Origin: Ctenosaura bakeri
Taxonomy: Eukaryota > Chordata > Lepidosauria > Squamata > Iguanidae
Assembly: GCA_948474755.1 (NCBI GenBank)
Contig: CAOLHI010002158.1
Span: forward strand, 1 to 64,000
Direction of reading: 5' to 3'
Length of the DNA stretch: 64,000 nucleotides
Shown here: positions 43,870 to 56,394 of the stretch, in pieces
Position numbering within the stretch: position 1 is the first letter of the stretch
Layout: every line of letters starts with the position of its first letter
Program-made: the position numbers and the translations under genes
Notes under the pieces: generated by a model
What the model was told of the DNA's origin: nothing
The model's database searches: none
Seen by the model: only the letters and a program-made list of their open reading frames with translations

Positions 43870-46800
43870 TTTGATGTAGTGAAGGGGCAGCAACTTGTTA
43901 GTAATTTATTTTATAATAGTAATTTTTTTACTTCTAGGTAGGGAGCCACTTGTGTCATTTTCTGGCTCTAGTACCAACATTGTTTGACAAGCCTTGGTTA
44001 CGGTGTTTCCACTTATCCTCACCAGCAACTTCAGAGCAACAGCGGTGGAGCCACCTCAAGCCTTAAAGCATCCAACAGGGTGCAAACTTAGCCTACAAGA
44101 TGTGGTACAGCCATGCTCAAGCCTATTCACAAAAGCAAAGATGCCAAGCTGTGCCTGGAGTGGATTGTGGACTGTGAAAAGTAACAGAACAAGTACCTAC
44201 AAGGGATGTTTTGCACGGGAGCACTGAGTCTGACAGAGAAAATATACTAGAGCAACAACTGGAAAGCCTGAGTTCTATCCAACCCTAGGGTTCACAGCTT
44301 GAGTAAAACTCATTATGAGGGGAATTTTCTCTAGATATCTCAAAGAATGCATAAGAATAAAGCAAACACTCACATTGGCAAGGGAGATAGCCCAATCTTA
44401 CTGGCATGGAATGTCAGAGTTTGTACTACAAACTGCATGGAAGTTGACCACCAGCAAGTACTAGGGTAGGCAAATGCAAAAGAGGACTGGGCTCCTGAAC
44501 CTTTAATAACTGTTTACAAGAGGCATTTCAGCATGTTTAGTTCACTGTAATATCTGCTGAAACTCTCTCTGATACACGACTTTTAAAAGGACAGTGTTAT
44601 TTTGCATCTGGATATTCTGTCTCCATAGGGTTTAGAGACATAGGCAAGCATATAAAATGGAAGGTTCAAAAATATGAGCCTACATCTTCATTGGATCAGA
44701 ATGGTGGGCACAGCTGCTTCTTGAGCAAGCCTTTCCTCGTACTAGGATTTGCAACCTACCTGTTTGTCTGTCACCCCAAAAAGTCTCATCTACAGGAAAG
44801 GGTTGGCAGAGGGTGCCAGTTCCTCCAGTGCAGGAGATTGTAGATGGCAGCAAATCATGCAGAGAGTATTCCCCCCACCCAACTGCCCAAGCAGGAGACT
44901 GACTACAAAGTTGAGCATGACACTCCATGCACTGTCAGCAGCCAATGAGAGGCTCCTTTGGGCCACATGAGCTCAAGGAGACTCCCCTGTCTACTAATCC
45001 CCCTCCCTTCCCCAAGGTAAGGAGCAGAGTAGGCAGGACAGCACAGAGAGGGGGCAGTGGCTAAATTAGGGTTTGGTTTGGGTTTTTTGACTGTTCATAT
45101 ACCATGTTGGTCAAGGACATTTTGCTGTTTGTGGCAAAGGACAAGATGGCACATAAACAGGCATAATCAATCACATACATCATTTCCATATCCAGGAGCT
45201 GATGTGAGTGCCAATTGAATGTTAACTAAACACTGGTGACCCAATAGCAATTTCCAGGGCACTTAAGGACAACAAGCTAGCTTATGTAGCGCAGAGCAAG
45301 CCAAATGCCCATATAGCTCTTTCCTAACACTTGCTCTGCATTTCCACCCTTCCAGGATCTGCCACCTGAGGCAGCTGCCTTCCTCTGTCTAAGCACAGAG
45401 ATGGCCCTGTTTAGGCAGAACACTTGAAAAGCAACTGATTGCTTTGAGCACACAAAAACCCCAGTTTGTTTGGGGAAGAGCAGGAGGAGTGAGCAACATC
45501 CCTAGCGCCATCCATACAGACATCATAGTAGGTCTTAAAAATTTTGCTCACTATTGCCATTAACTGTCCTTTTACAGGTCAAACGGGAATTCAAAAGCAA
45601 TTATGCAAATTATTTCCATGTTACTATAATAGCCCAAATTAAGAATAAACACTTTTCAATGTATTAAAACGGGCATCTTCTCTCTGAATATTTGGGGAAA
45701 TGTTTCCATTACATTTTCCTTTGCAGTAAATTATGAATTGAGGATATTGGTTTTGAAACACCTGAAGCATGCTGGTGGCTCATTATCCAATGACTTGATG
45801 TGTATAAATTGGATAAATCAACATTGCTGGCAGTTATTTTCCTTCACAGAAGTAGTGGTAGACCAGAAAGAGGGTGGGAGAGAGAATAACTCAACTCAGA
45901 TAATAAATTCAATGAAGAGATCTTGTTCTATGCATCCCTTAATTCTGATAGCTCACAGACTTGCACTTTGTTTGTTTGTTTCTGAAAACATAGCTGTGGT
46001 AGTATGCATCAGAATAAAAAGACATAAAGTTTCCTGTAGTACCTTAAAGGCTAACAGAGGGCACTCCAGAAGGAGGTGTTTAAAAAAAAAAAAAAAAGGT
46101 CTCTGGAATCCTTGTGATTTTCCAGTTCTTTTTTATTTTGATTGTACCTGGTTATTCATGGGCTGAGTCTCTTTCTTTAAATATGCCAGGTTTTCCTCGC
46201 ACTGCCACCTTTGCGTCCTTGTCTTTCCATCTCTCACTGATCACACATCATATCCATTCCAATGCAACATTTCAGAAACTGATTTTCACCAATTTCTGCT
46301 GGGCTTTCTTTATTATTTCTCAGGAGTTATAGACAAAGGGCTGAAGTGCTTTAACGATATTACACTAGTTAAGCATTAGGATCATTTTTGTTTTAGTGCT
46401 AGCATTCCTCTTTCTCTCACTTGATCATTGTTGAATCTGTATCCTGAAAACAGAAGCTTTTTTTATTGGTAGCAGCTATCACAGCTAGTTCCAAGAATGT
46501 AAAAATACACAGGGTAAATACAGCTACATTTCATGTCAGAACATACTGGCTTAATTTTAACTGATCTAGAGAGGGGGAATGAAGAGTCCTCCAAAATGTC
46601 AGGAGATTCCAGGAAATACTCCAGAATGAAGATAACCAAAATAAAATTGGAAAGCAAAAGTACAAAATCCAGGACTCCCAGGTTGTTGTTGTTTTTCTTT
46701 TAATCTACCTAGAGGCACCTGGGAGAAGAGGTTTGTAAAATAGGCTTTTATAGACTTGGTCTACTTCATTAGAAGGTTATTTGTTTAATGTTGATCTTGC

Positions 46801-47569
46801 TTACTTCCACTGATGGACCCACATTAGGGTGTAATGAATGCATAACAACCATAGCTATGTGACTATGCAGTGACTCCTGGCCCAACACCCTCATCTTACT
46901 TATTGGAAAGCAGTTACTAGTATTAGTGGACACCCATTCCCTTATCACTCAGGAAAAAAGATGACTGATATTCCCATGTCCTCCTGTGAGCAGTCTCTAT
47001 TGTGACAAGCAGAAGTGGAGGCCCTGCCACAATTCGCCTTCACAGAGGAGATCAAGCAGATGAGGGAGTGTGGGAATACCAAACAGACCAAGAAAAACAT
47101 ACCAAGAAGAGCACTGGACCAAAGGCTGTCCAAGTAGCTTTAGCACCTGAGGGAAAAAATCCAAATACCCTTCTTCCTGGCAGTAAAAACACAACAATAA
47201 TAAATTTAAAAAACTAAATCACACCTTTAATTACATCTCAGTCACCTCAATGAGGCAGCTACCTCCCTCTGCCTAATGGAAAAGCCAGACCTGCCACAGC
47301 TTCTTCACGTGACCTAAATTTTGTCTAGAGCACAGTGGGAAATTAAAATGGCAGTTCTACTCTGCTTGATGCTTGATGCTGCTCATACCTACCACTAAGC
47401 AATCAAAGGAGGGGACTGCGAGAGGGGACTGGCAGCACCCTCAAACTAGACAATTGTAATTAACTCTTTTGGAAGTAAATCTTGCCAGCCTTAAGCCTAA
47501 ATGGCCCATCCTTCTGAAGCATAGTTCAGAATGTATGAGAAATTGGTTCCTTTCACCTTTCCAAACCAA
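43870..47569. other. Unassigned sequence
   Basis: No gene recognised. 45540-45760 is AT-rich unique-looking DNA with octamer-like ATGCAAAT text (AATTATGCAAATTATTTCC). 46005-46050 has GTTTCCTGTAGTACCTTAAA, which looks like a fragment of a common dispersed repeat. An A17-type run is at 46082-46098. The 142-codon frame at 45738-46166 crosses these and has no motif. Confidence 0.3.
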
Positions 47570-47642
47570 TGTGCAGATCAACATGCTGTTACACTTTCAT
47601 ATTTGCACTTAATACACATTTTTCCAATGCAGTTCTCCAAAT

Positions 47643-47766
47643 GAAAAATGCATACAAAAATACGTATGTTAGAGGAAATCGCATATAAAAATGTGTATAC
47701 TGATTAAAGGAATATGCAAAATGCATTATATATTAAGGGAAATTGCTTGCAAAAATGTGCTTATGG
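47643..47766 (+). repeat. Four degenerate tandem units of about 31 bases
   Basis: Units begin GAAAAATGCATACAAAAATA, GAAATCGCATATAAAAATGT, GGAATATGCAAAATGCATTA and GGAAATTGCTTGCAAAAATG. Each has the pattern GAAA-TGCATACAAAAATGYGTAT-TTAAGG. The flanks (from about 47570) are related text. Likely the internal subrepeat array of an old DNA transposon also represented near 200-360. Confidence 0.6.
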
Positions 47767-47779
47767 ATGTTCATGTGGG

Positions 47780-48890
47780 CACCTTTTTTAAAATGCTGAC
47801 TCACACAGAAACAGGACAAAATAAGCATAATGCCAAGGAGGACAAATGAGAAATTGTGCTCAAAAATAGATCATTCATCATTAATTGATGTAGCATCATA
47901 GCTAAGGTTTTGAACCAACAAGCTTGAAAGTTTGGTTGGGAAAGTAAAATTCACATACGATTTCTATGCCTTTTGGACTATAGCTACTTATTTTTTTAAA
48001 TTATTTTTTGCTCTCCTCTAGGGTTGCCAGGTGAAAATATGGAAGGAAGAATTTCATCAGGTGTCACCTGTCTCACAGGCAACACCTCCTGAAATCCCCC
48101 AGTTAGGGGCAGGAACCTTGCCCTTTAATTCACCTGTCAGCTGTATACCCTTCTCCCTTTAATATTCTCTGAAGAAGAACAGGTTATGTCAAATCAGGTA
48201 CTTCCTTCTATGTTAAAGATCCCAAAGGTGGTATAGTTTGCTGTGCTGTGGTGGCTAACAAGGAGAGGCATCGCCAGGTGTCAGGGTATTGGCTGAAGTT
48301 CAAAATCTCCAGACAGGAAGATAAATTTCAGAGTGAGCAACAAGAAAAGAGAACATTTGATTTTTTGTATGTGAGGTGACTTTAAATCTGTGGTACCCAT
48401 ATTTGCCCGTTTCTGACTGGCACCAGAGCTCTCTGACTCAGCACAGAGGTATCTGTCTGAATCCTGAGGAGAAAGACAACGGGTGTAGGTACTAGAACGA
48501 GGCATGCAGTGCCAGTACCGTGACTCACAAACCCTGTCGCAAAAGCCCTGGAACAAACAGTAGCTCAGGGCCTGGGGTAGGGGGCTCCCTGAATGCCAGG
48601 AATGAGCCAAAGAGTCAAAGAAGGCAATTAAAACAGCTAGTGAACACTTTCAAAAAGTAGTTTTTCAAGTTCTGTGTTATCCATGCAGTCCATCTCTATG
48701 TGCTATGGCTGCTTGGCTCTTACACAGCAGAGTATGGGCACACTTCCATTTTTCATTCTTTAAATGTACACGTGATTGGCTAGATCTATCTTCTTTCAGC
48801 CCTTGATGGCGGTAATATGAAGGAATGGAAACAACCTAAACACCAGTGCAAGGAGTCATTGTTACATGAATTCCTTTATATTAGGGACGG
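47780..48890. other. Unassigned sequence
   Basis: No gene seen. 48020-48150 (GGGTTGCCAGGTGAAAATAT and nearby) may be part of an old repeat but cannot be bounded. Confidence 0.3.
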
Positions 48891-48894
48891 AAAG

Positions 48895-49255
48895 AACATT
48901 TGAAAATACTTACAAAATGGTCAGGAAAAAAGTGTGTTTTTCATGTGTTGAGAAACTCTGACTAGAAGAAACCTGGACTGATAAGAATTTTTGCAGTATG
49001 GGACTTATTCTATGAAAAATATTGCATGTGGATGTTTTACACAGAAAATAGCATTTTCTGCTAAGAAACTATCATGTTCTGCACAGAAAATGTTGTTTCC
49101 TGCACAAAAAAATTGCCATTTTTTGTGCAAAGCAACCATATGTGAATTTTTCATAGGATAAGTCCTGACTTGTGAATAGGTTTTGAAAACTGCTTGCTTT
49201 TTCAAAGGCTCTCTCACCGTGAGAAGAAAATTGTTAAAATTACTCATCGCTTTCT
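48895..49255 (+). repeat. Older dispersed repeat, copy without the CpG-rich MITE
   Basis: Homologous to 21945-22510 (see that entry). Here TTCTGCACAGAAAATG-type units recur at about 49033, 49076 and 49097, and no GGCC-ended element is present. The short minus-strand frame reflects the repeated units. Confidence 0.55.
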
Positions 49256-49259
49256 TCAA

Positions 49260-51115
49260 GAAGAAACTTTGTGAAGAATTGCATCCCTATCTTGTGTACA
49301 TAAAAATCTGCACAGACAAAGAGGCAGATTTTGAAAGAGACTGTACCTTGCTCTTTTGTTTTTAATTTAGAATTCTTTTGTATTCCATATTGTTATCAGA
49401 TCTGCTTGGCTGTGCATTCTTTTTAGCAGTGTACCTTCTTGATTTAAGCAGAGGTTGGGGAACATAAAATAAACCCAGCACAATCCTGAGCTGCAAATGG
49501 TATTTGCTTTTCTCAAGTGGAAGAAATCCAGTATGTTTAAGGGTTTGTTGCCCTTTTCATTCTTGGCTGCCTCCCATAATGGACAGAAACCATACTCTCT
49601 GGACCAGGTGACACTTTGACTTTCTGATGAGAAAACTAAGAAAGTGTTCAGTTGCCGCAAGCAACTCGTCAGCAAATAAGATTGGAAGGAAGCTTTGGGC
49701 AATTTAATCAGAGGCTGGTTTTAAAATGTGGCTTTGCAATTAAACACAGAGTACTCATGCAGTTGTAATTCATCGCATCGCTCTTGCGCCACGCTGTCCT
49801 GCAGACAAAAGCTGTCTGGTGCCTAAGAGTGAAGAAATGGGAAAGGATAATGTTCTTGGGGCCTGAAGGTCTATGTAATGCTTTACGATGCCGAAAATAC
49901 CCTTGGGACCTGTTCTGCTATCTTGTAATTATGCACACATAGTCTGATTTATGTTGCATGTCTCCCAGCACTACCAGCATGCACTCTGCTGCCTTGCCCT
50001 ATTTGTGCATAAAATACTTGGTGCCATAATGTCGTAAAATAGGGTAGAGGCTCATTGCACAAGTTACTACCAAATTCATGCTAGCAAGGGGTATAATAAT
50101 CTAATGATCCTTTTCAGCTAGGATAAATATGCACAATTTAGCCTTAGCCACGGAGTCACAGTCAAGCCATTTCTACTAGTGCCTTTGAGAAATGTCACTT
50201 TGTGATGAAAGATCTTTAATTCCCCAACCTTCTTCACATGTTGATTATAGGCTCGGGGCAAAGGGAGAAAGAAACAAATAAAATGCAAAGCTTGAGCATA
50301 TTCATTGATGTCAATCCTTTGGAAAGCCACTTGGTATGATATTGCACTGGGGCTTCCTGGAGCAATGACTAGTTCCCATTTACAAAAGGCAAGGGAAATG
50401 ATCCCCCACGTAACAATCCCCTAAGACTCACAGAAAAGGAGAACAGCAGTATGTCAACAGATCCTTGCAAAGATACAGCTGCACTTCCATAAGAGGAAAA
50501 GTGTCACTGCAATCACAGAAATCAATTTAAGGAAGCTTCAAAGGATTTCATTTGGATGCTCCAGCAATGCATGTGAACTCATCCATGAAGAAAGTTGTCT
50601 CACATTGCAAGAAATCACTGCATGCTGTTCAGATGATAGCAGATCCACAGAAGTGCTGAGCACTACCCCATACCACCTATCCACCAATCTTAGTTCCACA
50701 TATCTTAACTGAGAATTACACTGAAACAGCGGGATGTGATTCCATGCCCTGAAGTACAGAGATATGTTGGAAGAACTGGGCTTAACCAATAGGCTCTTGC
50801 CATACTACAGTTCAGAACCTCAGCTGTGTTGGTTTCTTATTGAGAATGCACATACTATGTAGACCATGCCCCAGCATCATGCATGTAGCAGCAGCACCTC
50901 TCCCATATCAGTGCATACAGCACAAATATCAGAAGGGAGGGACATTTACAGCTATAGCATTATGCACAGAAGTCTTCTCATAAGCCAGAAACTTACAGTC
51001 TCCTTAGACAGAACTGAGATTCCATTTCTCCACAATGATAACGGAAAGGGATTTGCTTCTGTTGTGTTGGTCATCAAAGATGGACTCTTTCTCCTTTTGT
51101 GGCCTAGTGGAAGTT
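49260..51115. other. Unassigned sequence; candidate unique block 49690-50110
   Basis: 49690-50110 lacks recognised repeats and has balanced composition with some CpG (CATCGCATCGCTCTTGCGCC), which stands out from its surroundings. No open frame of note runs through it, so it is more likely noncoding if conserved. Confidence 0.25.
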
Positions 51116-51120
51116 TCTGT

Positions 51121-51322
51121 GGCCATTTCTGCCCTACACTGTTACAGTGCTATTATTCCACTTTCAACGTCCTGTGGAATCCTGGGATTTTCAGTTTAGG
51201 GAGGGGCATTTAGAATTCTCAGCCAAAGAGCTCTTTGGCCTCAGTAAACTACAAACTGCAAAATTCCACAGGATGTTGAAAGTGGAATAATAGCACTGTA
51301 ACAGTGTAGGGCAGAAATGGCC
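51121..51322. mobile_element. GGCC-ended palindromic MITE, full length
   Basis: GGCCATTTCTGCCCTACACT mirrors AGTGTAGGGCAGAAATGGCC exactly. GCTATTATTCCACTTTCAAC mirrors GTTGAAAGTGGAATAATAGC exactly. About 200 bases, no coding. The 3-bp flanks are TGT and TCT. The outer arms are fully matched over at least 40 bases, so it is one of the best preserved copies. Confidence 0.9.
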
Positions 51323-51439
51323 TCTCCCTACAGGAGGCAGGGGGGAAAGGTTTACTTCCAAACAGCTGAAACAGGCCATTTCACATCATTGGGTATTGGA
51401 AGCCCCCTACCAAATTTGCACTAGTAGCACTAGTAGAGG

Positions 51440-51522
51440 TTGGAAAAGTTAGCTTTTGGGCAGAAACTCCCAGAATCTCCCATGCAACATGGGAGCTGTT
51501 TTCCAAGAGCTAACTTTTCCAA
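51440..51522. repeat. Foldback element with perfect 15-bp arms
   Basis: TTGGAAAAGTTAGCT at 51440-51454 is exactly complementary to AGCTAACTTTTCCAA at 51508-51522. The middle CTCCCATGCAACATGGGAG is a second hairpin. Likely a very small MITE. Confidence 0.75.
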
Positions 51523-51529
51523 ACTTGAG

Positions 51530-53535
51530 GCAAGGAATATCTGCTACAGGAGATATCTCTCACATCTTCTAGTTTTGCACTCAGCTATTCCTTTTTTCTA
51601 ATGAACCCAGCCAAGGCTCAAAAACATTAAGAGAGAAAATGTTGCCCTCAGTGTGATTTTTGCAACAAATTTAATGAAACAATAGCTCATCTATGAGTGA
51701 TAGTAAGTGCCAAAATTCTTCTTGCAAAACAGTCGATCTTGTTTAGTAACTTTGTTTTATAGTTATGAATCTATTAACTTTTAAAGTATATGAGAGAACA
51801 GCTGCTACCTCATACAGCATAGAGAAGCAAAGGTGACAGATATCTTTAGCAATACATTTTTGCTTCTCGTATAAATATCATATTGATCTCAGCACTGATT
51901 AGTTTGGTTAATGATGGCATGGTGAGGAAACTTTCAAATGAAATAGAAGTAAAGCAAGATCAATTTAACTGTCAATATATGAATTTATCTTTGTTTAGTG
52001 TGCAGCTCTTCTTCAGATTACCCAGAGGGCAGGAACCCTCTGAAACCACTCTCATTACTCTAACAAATCTAAGGTTCAAATTCTGTTACCCCACTCTCAC
52101 CCGGCAGAGCTCCTAAAAGGTTGGCACTATATCTGTCACCCAGCAGGATAGCTCCACGTGATGAATGGTTGCCATATTTGGCAAGCTGCCTTTGGGAAGA
52201 CAAATACCATTGCTGTTCAACAGAAAGAGTTATCTCACCTCAATACACAAGATGGCACAAAATATTAGAAGTATATCAAAAGAAATATCTGAATCCAATG
52301 GTAAAAACAAAGCAAGGAAGGAAAAGCAGACAAAACAGCTCATAAATTCAATAGCAGTATAAAATACCTCAGCTGCAATTCTATACCACAATCCACATTG
52401 TATAACTTTATGCATGTAGCAGAGGCACTACGGAACTTTCCTTGTGAATTGAGAAGTTGCATATCAAGGCACCAGCAAGAGTATCCTGACGTGCATTGGG
52501 TTCTACTCATACGTGTTGGCACTCCCTAGCTGGTGTGCATCAGTCCTGAGGCTGGCTCTTCACTGGCTGCTCCAACATAATAATGTCACAGCAGACCCTT
52601 GCTGAATACAGACATTGAGGAACTGTTAAATTCTATTTCCCACAGACCTAAGTTCACTCATGTAGACATAAGTCCTATACTGACTTCCAGCCAATATGAA
52701 TAAAAAGCTGCTGCCAAAATGATCTAAATGGAAGCAATCCCATCTCTTAACTTAACTTTTCCCAAGCCCTTGTGCATGACTGTGTTCCTGCTTTTGCTGG
52801 AAGCATTCAAGAACTGGTGGTTTGGAGTAAGCTACTGAATCTCAAAAGATAAAGAGAGGGGGGAATTCCCCTCACACACAATATTTTGGTCTACAACTCA
52901 CACCAGCCCAACCAAGCATATCCAATAGTATACTTTCATGGGACATGTATTCCAAAACATCTTAGGAACCAAAGATCCTCCACCACCACCCTAAAGTGAA
53001 GCCTGGTGATGTGGACCTCTGTGTGAGTGGATGACACTGACAAAGTGTAGTGGAGGTGGCCAAAATGAGTACTACATTCAGGTGACATACCCTAGGGAGG
53101 TGCGCTTCTGAGAAAGGCAACTCTCTACTGGCCGATTGGGACATATAGCTTTGTACTCCATCCTGCTATTGCAACGTGCAAAAATAATTCACACCCATAT
53201 TAAGGTTTAAAATCCTACACAATTATTATTACAGTGTGGAAGCCAATAACATCTACATCTGTGGGGGTTAGAGCTATTTATCACTCATTCAACATTCATG
53301 CATCTTTCTGATTCTGAACAATAAATTAATGGAAGTAGATAGTTTTTGTCTAATGGAAGCATTTGTAGACCTTGAACTATGATAGTCCTAGTGCATTTTC
53401 CCACAATAAATTATCCCAGTTATTCTTTAAATTTTAAAAAATGCATTCATTTATTGTTAAGCCTTTCTTCCTTTGTTGCTCAAGGGAATTTGGCTTTTCT
53501 CTAAGTATTCTCAGTCAATGGTCATGGAGGGACAG
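51530..53535. other. Unassigned sequence
   Basis: No gene recognised. Frames are 60-83 codons, overlapping and motif-free. Confidence 0.35.
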
Positions 53536-53539
53536 AAAA

Positions 53540-53930
53540 TAATTTAATTAATTAATGCATTTATTTCTTTATTATATACATAGGCCACCTTGCAACAAAA
53601 CATTCTCAGGGAAATTTATCAGATTAAAGAAAAACAAGTCAAACGCAACAACCATGCAAAGCAATGAAGTGTGATGTAGAATAAAAGGCAACTCAAAGCA
53701 GAAGTCAGAGAACAGAAAATAAAGCTGAAGAGTTGTACAGAGAGGAAGGTCCACATCTGTTTGTCACCAAACAAAAATGCTACAGTAAGCCTCAGATGAG
53801 TGTCTGGAGAGGTCATTACACAACAGGGTACACCACTGGAAAGGTCCTTCCCCAAGGACCCACCCACTATTTGTCACCTGGGAGAAGCCCTTCCAAGAAC
53901 AATCTCTGACTATGGGTAGGTACCAGGAGT
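53540..53930 (-). repeat. 3' region of an L2/CR1-like non-LTR element
   Basis: On the minus strand the text ends in GCAAGGTGGCCTATGTATAT then AATAAAGAAATAAATGCATT, the tail style of reptile LINEs. The preceding GTGGGTCCTTGGGGAAGGAC and CCAGACACTCATCTGAGGCT fit a LINE 3' untranslated region. No reverse transcriptase remains. Confidence 0.5.
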
Positions 53931-54170
53931 GTCATTTCAGGAGGAGGACAAAATGAGGGCATTGCCCTCAAAATAAGAATTCCCTCCCCTCCCCTTCCTT
54001 CAGCCCCCAAATTTCTAGCATTGTCTCAAGGGCATGAAAAATTATGAGGATTCTTTATATCTGCACAAATTTCTGGAATTAAACCATGGTCCACATTTTT
54101 CTACTGTGCCCCAAACAGAATAATATAGGGTATATATGTTGTTATGTGTGTGAAAAAGAGCTGCTTAAGG
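53931..54170. other. Unassigned sequence
   Basis: No recognisable feature. Confidence 0.4.
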
Positions 54171-54174
54171 AGGT

Positions 54175-54395
54175 ATCAACCCTGCACAATCATAGCAGCT
54201 TGATAGTACTGTAACTGTATGGCACCATCCTATGGAATCCTGGGATTTATAGTTTCGTGAGAGACTTAGAATTTTATGTTAGGGGACATTAGGGAATTCA
54301 AAGTCTCTCCTCAAACTACAAATGCCAGGATTCAATGGGATGGAGCCATGGTAGATAAACTGAGATTAAACTGCTATAATTGTGCAGGACATTTA
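54175..54395. mobile_element. Foldback MITE, decayed
   Basis: CATCCTATGGAATCCTGGGA with TTTATAGTTT mirrors AAACTACAAATGCCAGGATT. ACCCTGCACAATCATAGCAG is roughly inverted to CTGCTATAATTGTGCAGG. Same structural type as the elements near 20.7, 39.5 and 43.6 kb, but more mutated. Confidence 0.6.
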
Positions 54396-54399
54396 ACTT

Positions 54400-55910
54400 T
54401 TAAAAAAAAAATGGAAATTGTTCATAAGAGAGGAAAATAATATAGTCTTGTGATCAGTCGTTTTGGAAAATAGTTGCTAATTTCACCCTTCTTGTCTTTC
54501 TCTTTGTTTTCAATAAAACAAAGCCTGCAGCAAATCTTCTTCTCAACATGGGGTGTTGAATAGGCCTTTTAGCAGGACCTCCACACTTGGAGCACACATT
54601 CTAGTAATGTGACCACACTTAATGCATCCTCTGAAAAAGTGCAACTACTTGCACAACTATTTTTGCACTACAACAGAGCACCAACAGGATTCTGGCTATT
54701 ATTTATTTCTCTGTTCTCTGTTTCTGTTAGCATGGAACCTTCTCTTTGGTTGTGTTTGCTTATTTGTTTTTCCCTCAGTTGGATGGAGGGGGGCATACAA
54801 CCTTTTGTAGCTTTGCTCATCAAAAAAGAACTCTGCCCACCAAAATTAAATCCTCCTTCAGTCCCCAAATTTCTAGCATTGCAGTAACTTAAAACTCCAG
54901 GTGAACAGTAGAGAAAAACAGTATACACTTCCCAAGAAAAAAAGGGCAGGTAACATCCTGAATGGAACAGAAACACAACAAATAAAATTGTCCTGATTGT
55001 GAATGTTTTTCAATGTCTCACTTTCTGTGATGCTAGAAATTTGGGAAGTGAAGAAAAATTTCATTCTGGGTGTAGAATTCTTATCTGCAAGTGAAACATC
55101 CTTATTTCCCCTCTCACCTGATTCAAACTGGCTTTTCATCTGTTAAAGCGCATTGCCTCCACCACGATTTATGGAAGAGGAATACATAGTTTGGTAACTA
55201 GAATGTGTGGAGGTATAATAAAAGAAAACAAAAAAGGGAGATTATGAACATTTCCAACAGCAGTTAAAAATGCGTCAAGGACTGTAGCAAAAGTGGTCAA
55301 ATGTATCTCACTTATTTAGAGAGGTTTTTTTTTTCTTCACCTTGAATGCACTTTATGATCCTTCCTGTTCCTGCTTGGGTAAGATTAGCCATGCTACCAC
55401 TCCAGAAAGTAGTGCAGCCAAATCTTCTTAACTTGGCTCTGTAGTGTTCTTTGTATGGGATCCCAGATTATTTAGGATCAACCTTGGAAGCAGACAGAAA
55501 CTTTTATCAAGATCCATATTTAGCAACAACAAAAAAATAGCAACAGATGATAGATAAAATAGAAATTAACACCTTTAGGGTATTTTTAGATTTAGAGATT
55601 TTTTTTCTGGAAATATCTCATTCCGAAGGCATTACCTTAAACACCGTCAGCAGCAATATCCATGATTTTCCTCAGTACACATATTATGATTTGAGCACAT
55701 AATTATGAACTGGTGGCAAAGAACTCAAGTTGTATGACCAAAAAAAAGATAAACTAAGCTTATGCCATCTCCCGTCTTGAGTTTTTATTCACTCACCTCT
55801 TGGGGGCAAGGGTGTAAAAGGAAAAGAGAGACAACAATACGACAGCATCTCACAAATGGCAAAAAGAAATAGTGTCTCTAGTGCCAGAGACAGTAACCTT
55901 ACCAAGTATC
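54400..55910. other. Unassigned sequence
   Basis: No gene recognised. A run of T near 55324-55334 and A-rich stretches only. Confidence 0.35.
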
Positions 55911-55912
55911 TG

Positions 55913-56389
55913 CAGTTGGCCCTCTGCATTCACTAGAGTTAGGGGAGCAGGACCCCTGCAAAAATGGAAAAACCACAAATATCAAAATGTGTCTGTGTCT
56001 GTGGGTACAGGGCCAAGGCATGGTGGGAAAAACAGACAACTAGGGTCCAAACCAGGTCAGAAAAAGGAGAGTGAAAGGGGGTGGGTTGGCACGTTGGCCC
56101 AAAACTTCCTCTCTGTCCACCACCTCTTTCCTTGGTATTTGGAGGAGCATTGGGAGAGGCTTTGTAGTGCTGAAAAATTGGGCTATGAGCCATCCATAGC
56201 TGGCCAGGCAGTGGCTGGTGGAGGAGGACTAGAGGCAGGTTTTTAAAGATCTGTGTGACCTGACTGAAACCACTGGAAGGGAAGGTTCCTTCAGAAAATA
56301 AGCTCTTGAGGCAGGGAGGCAGGGGTTGGAGAAATTTGCAAATAATCAAATCCATAAAAGCTAAACCCACAAATGTGGAAGGCCAGCTG
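55913..56389. mobile_element. Tigger/pogo-like nonautonomous DNA transposon
   Basis: Left end CAGTTGGCCCTCTGCATTCA and right end (inverted) CAGCTGGCCTTCCACATTTG are the TIRs of pogo/Tigger-type elements. The inner text (AAAAACCACAAATATCAAAA, and ATCAAATCCATAAAAGCTAA) is also of that kind. The right flank is TA, the expected target; the left is TG, one mutation away. About 477 bases, with no transposase motif. The 124- and 155-codon frames inside it, on opposite strands, are not genes. Confidence 0.75.
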
Positions 56390-56394
56390 TAGTG

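Noticed and set aside
45738..46166. 142-codon plus-strand frame
   Set aside because: No motif; it includes a poly-lysine run from the A-rich tract and a dispersed-repeat fragment.
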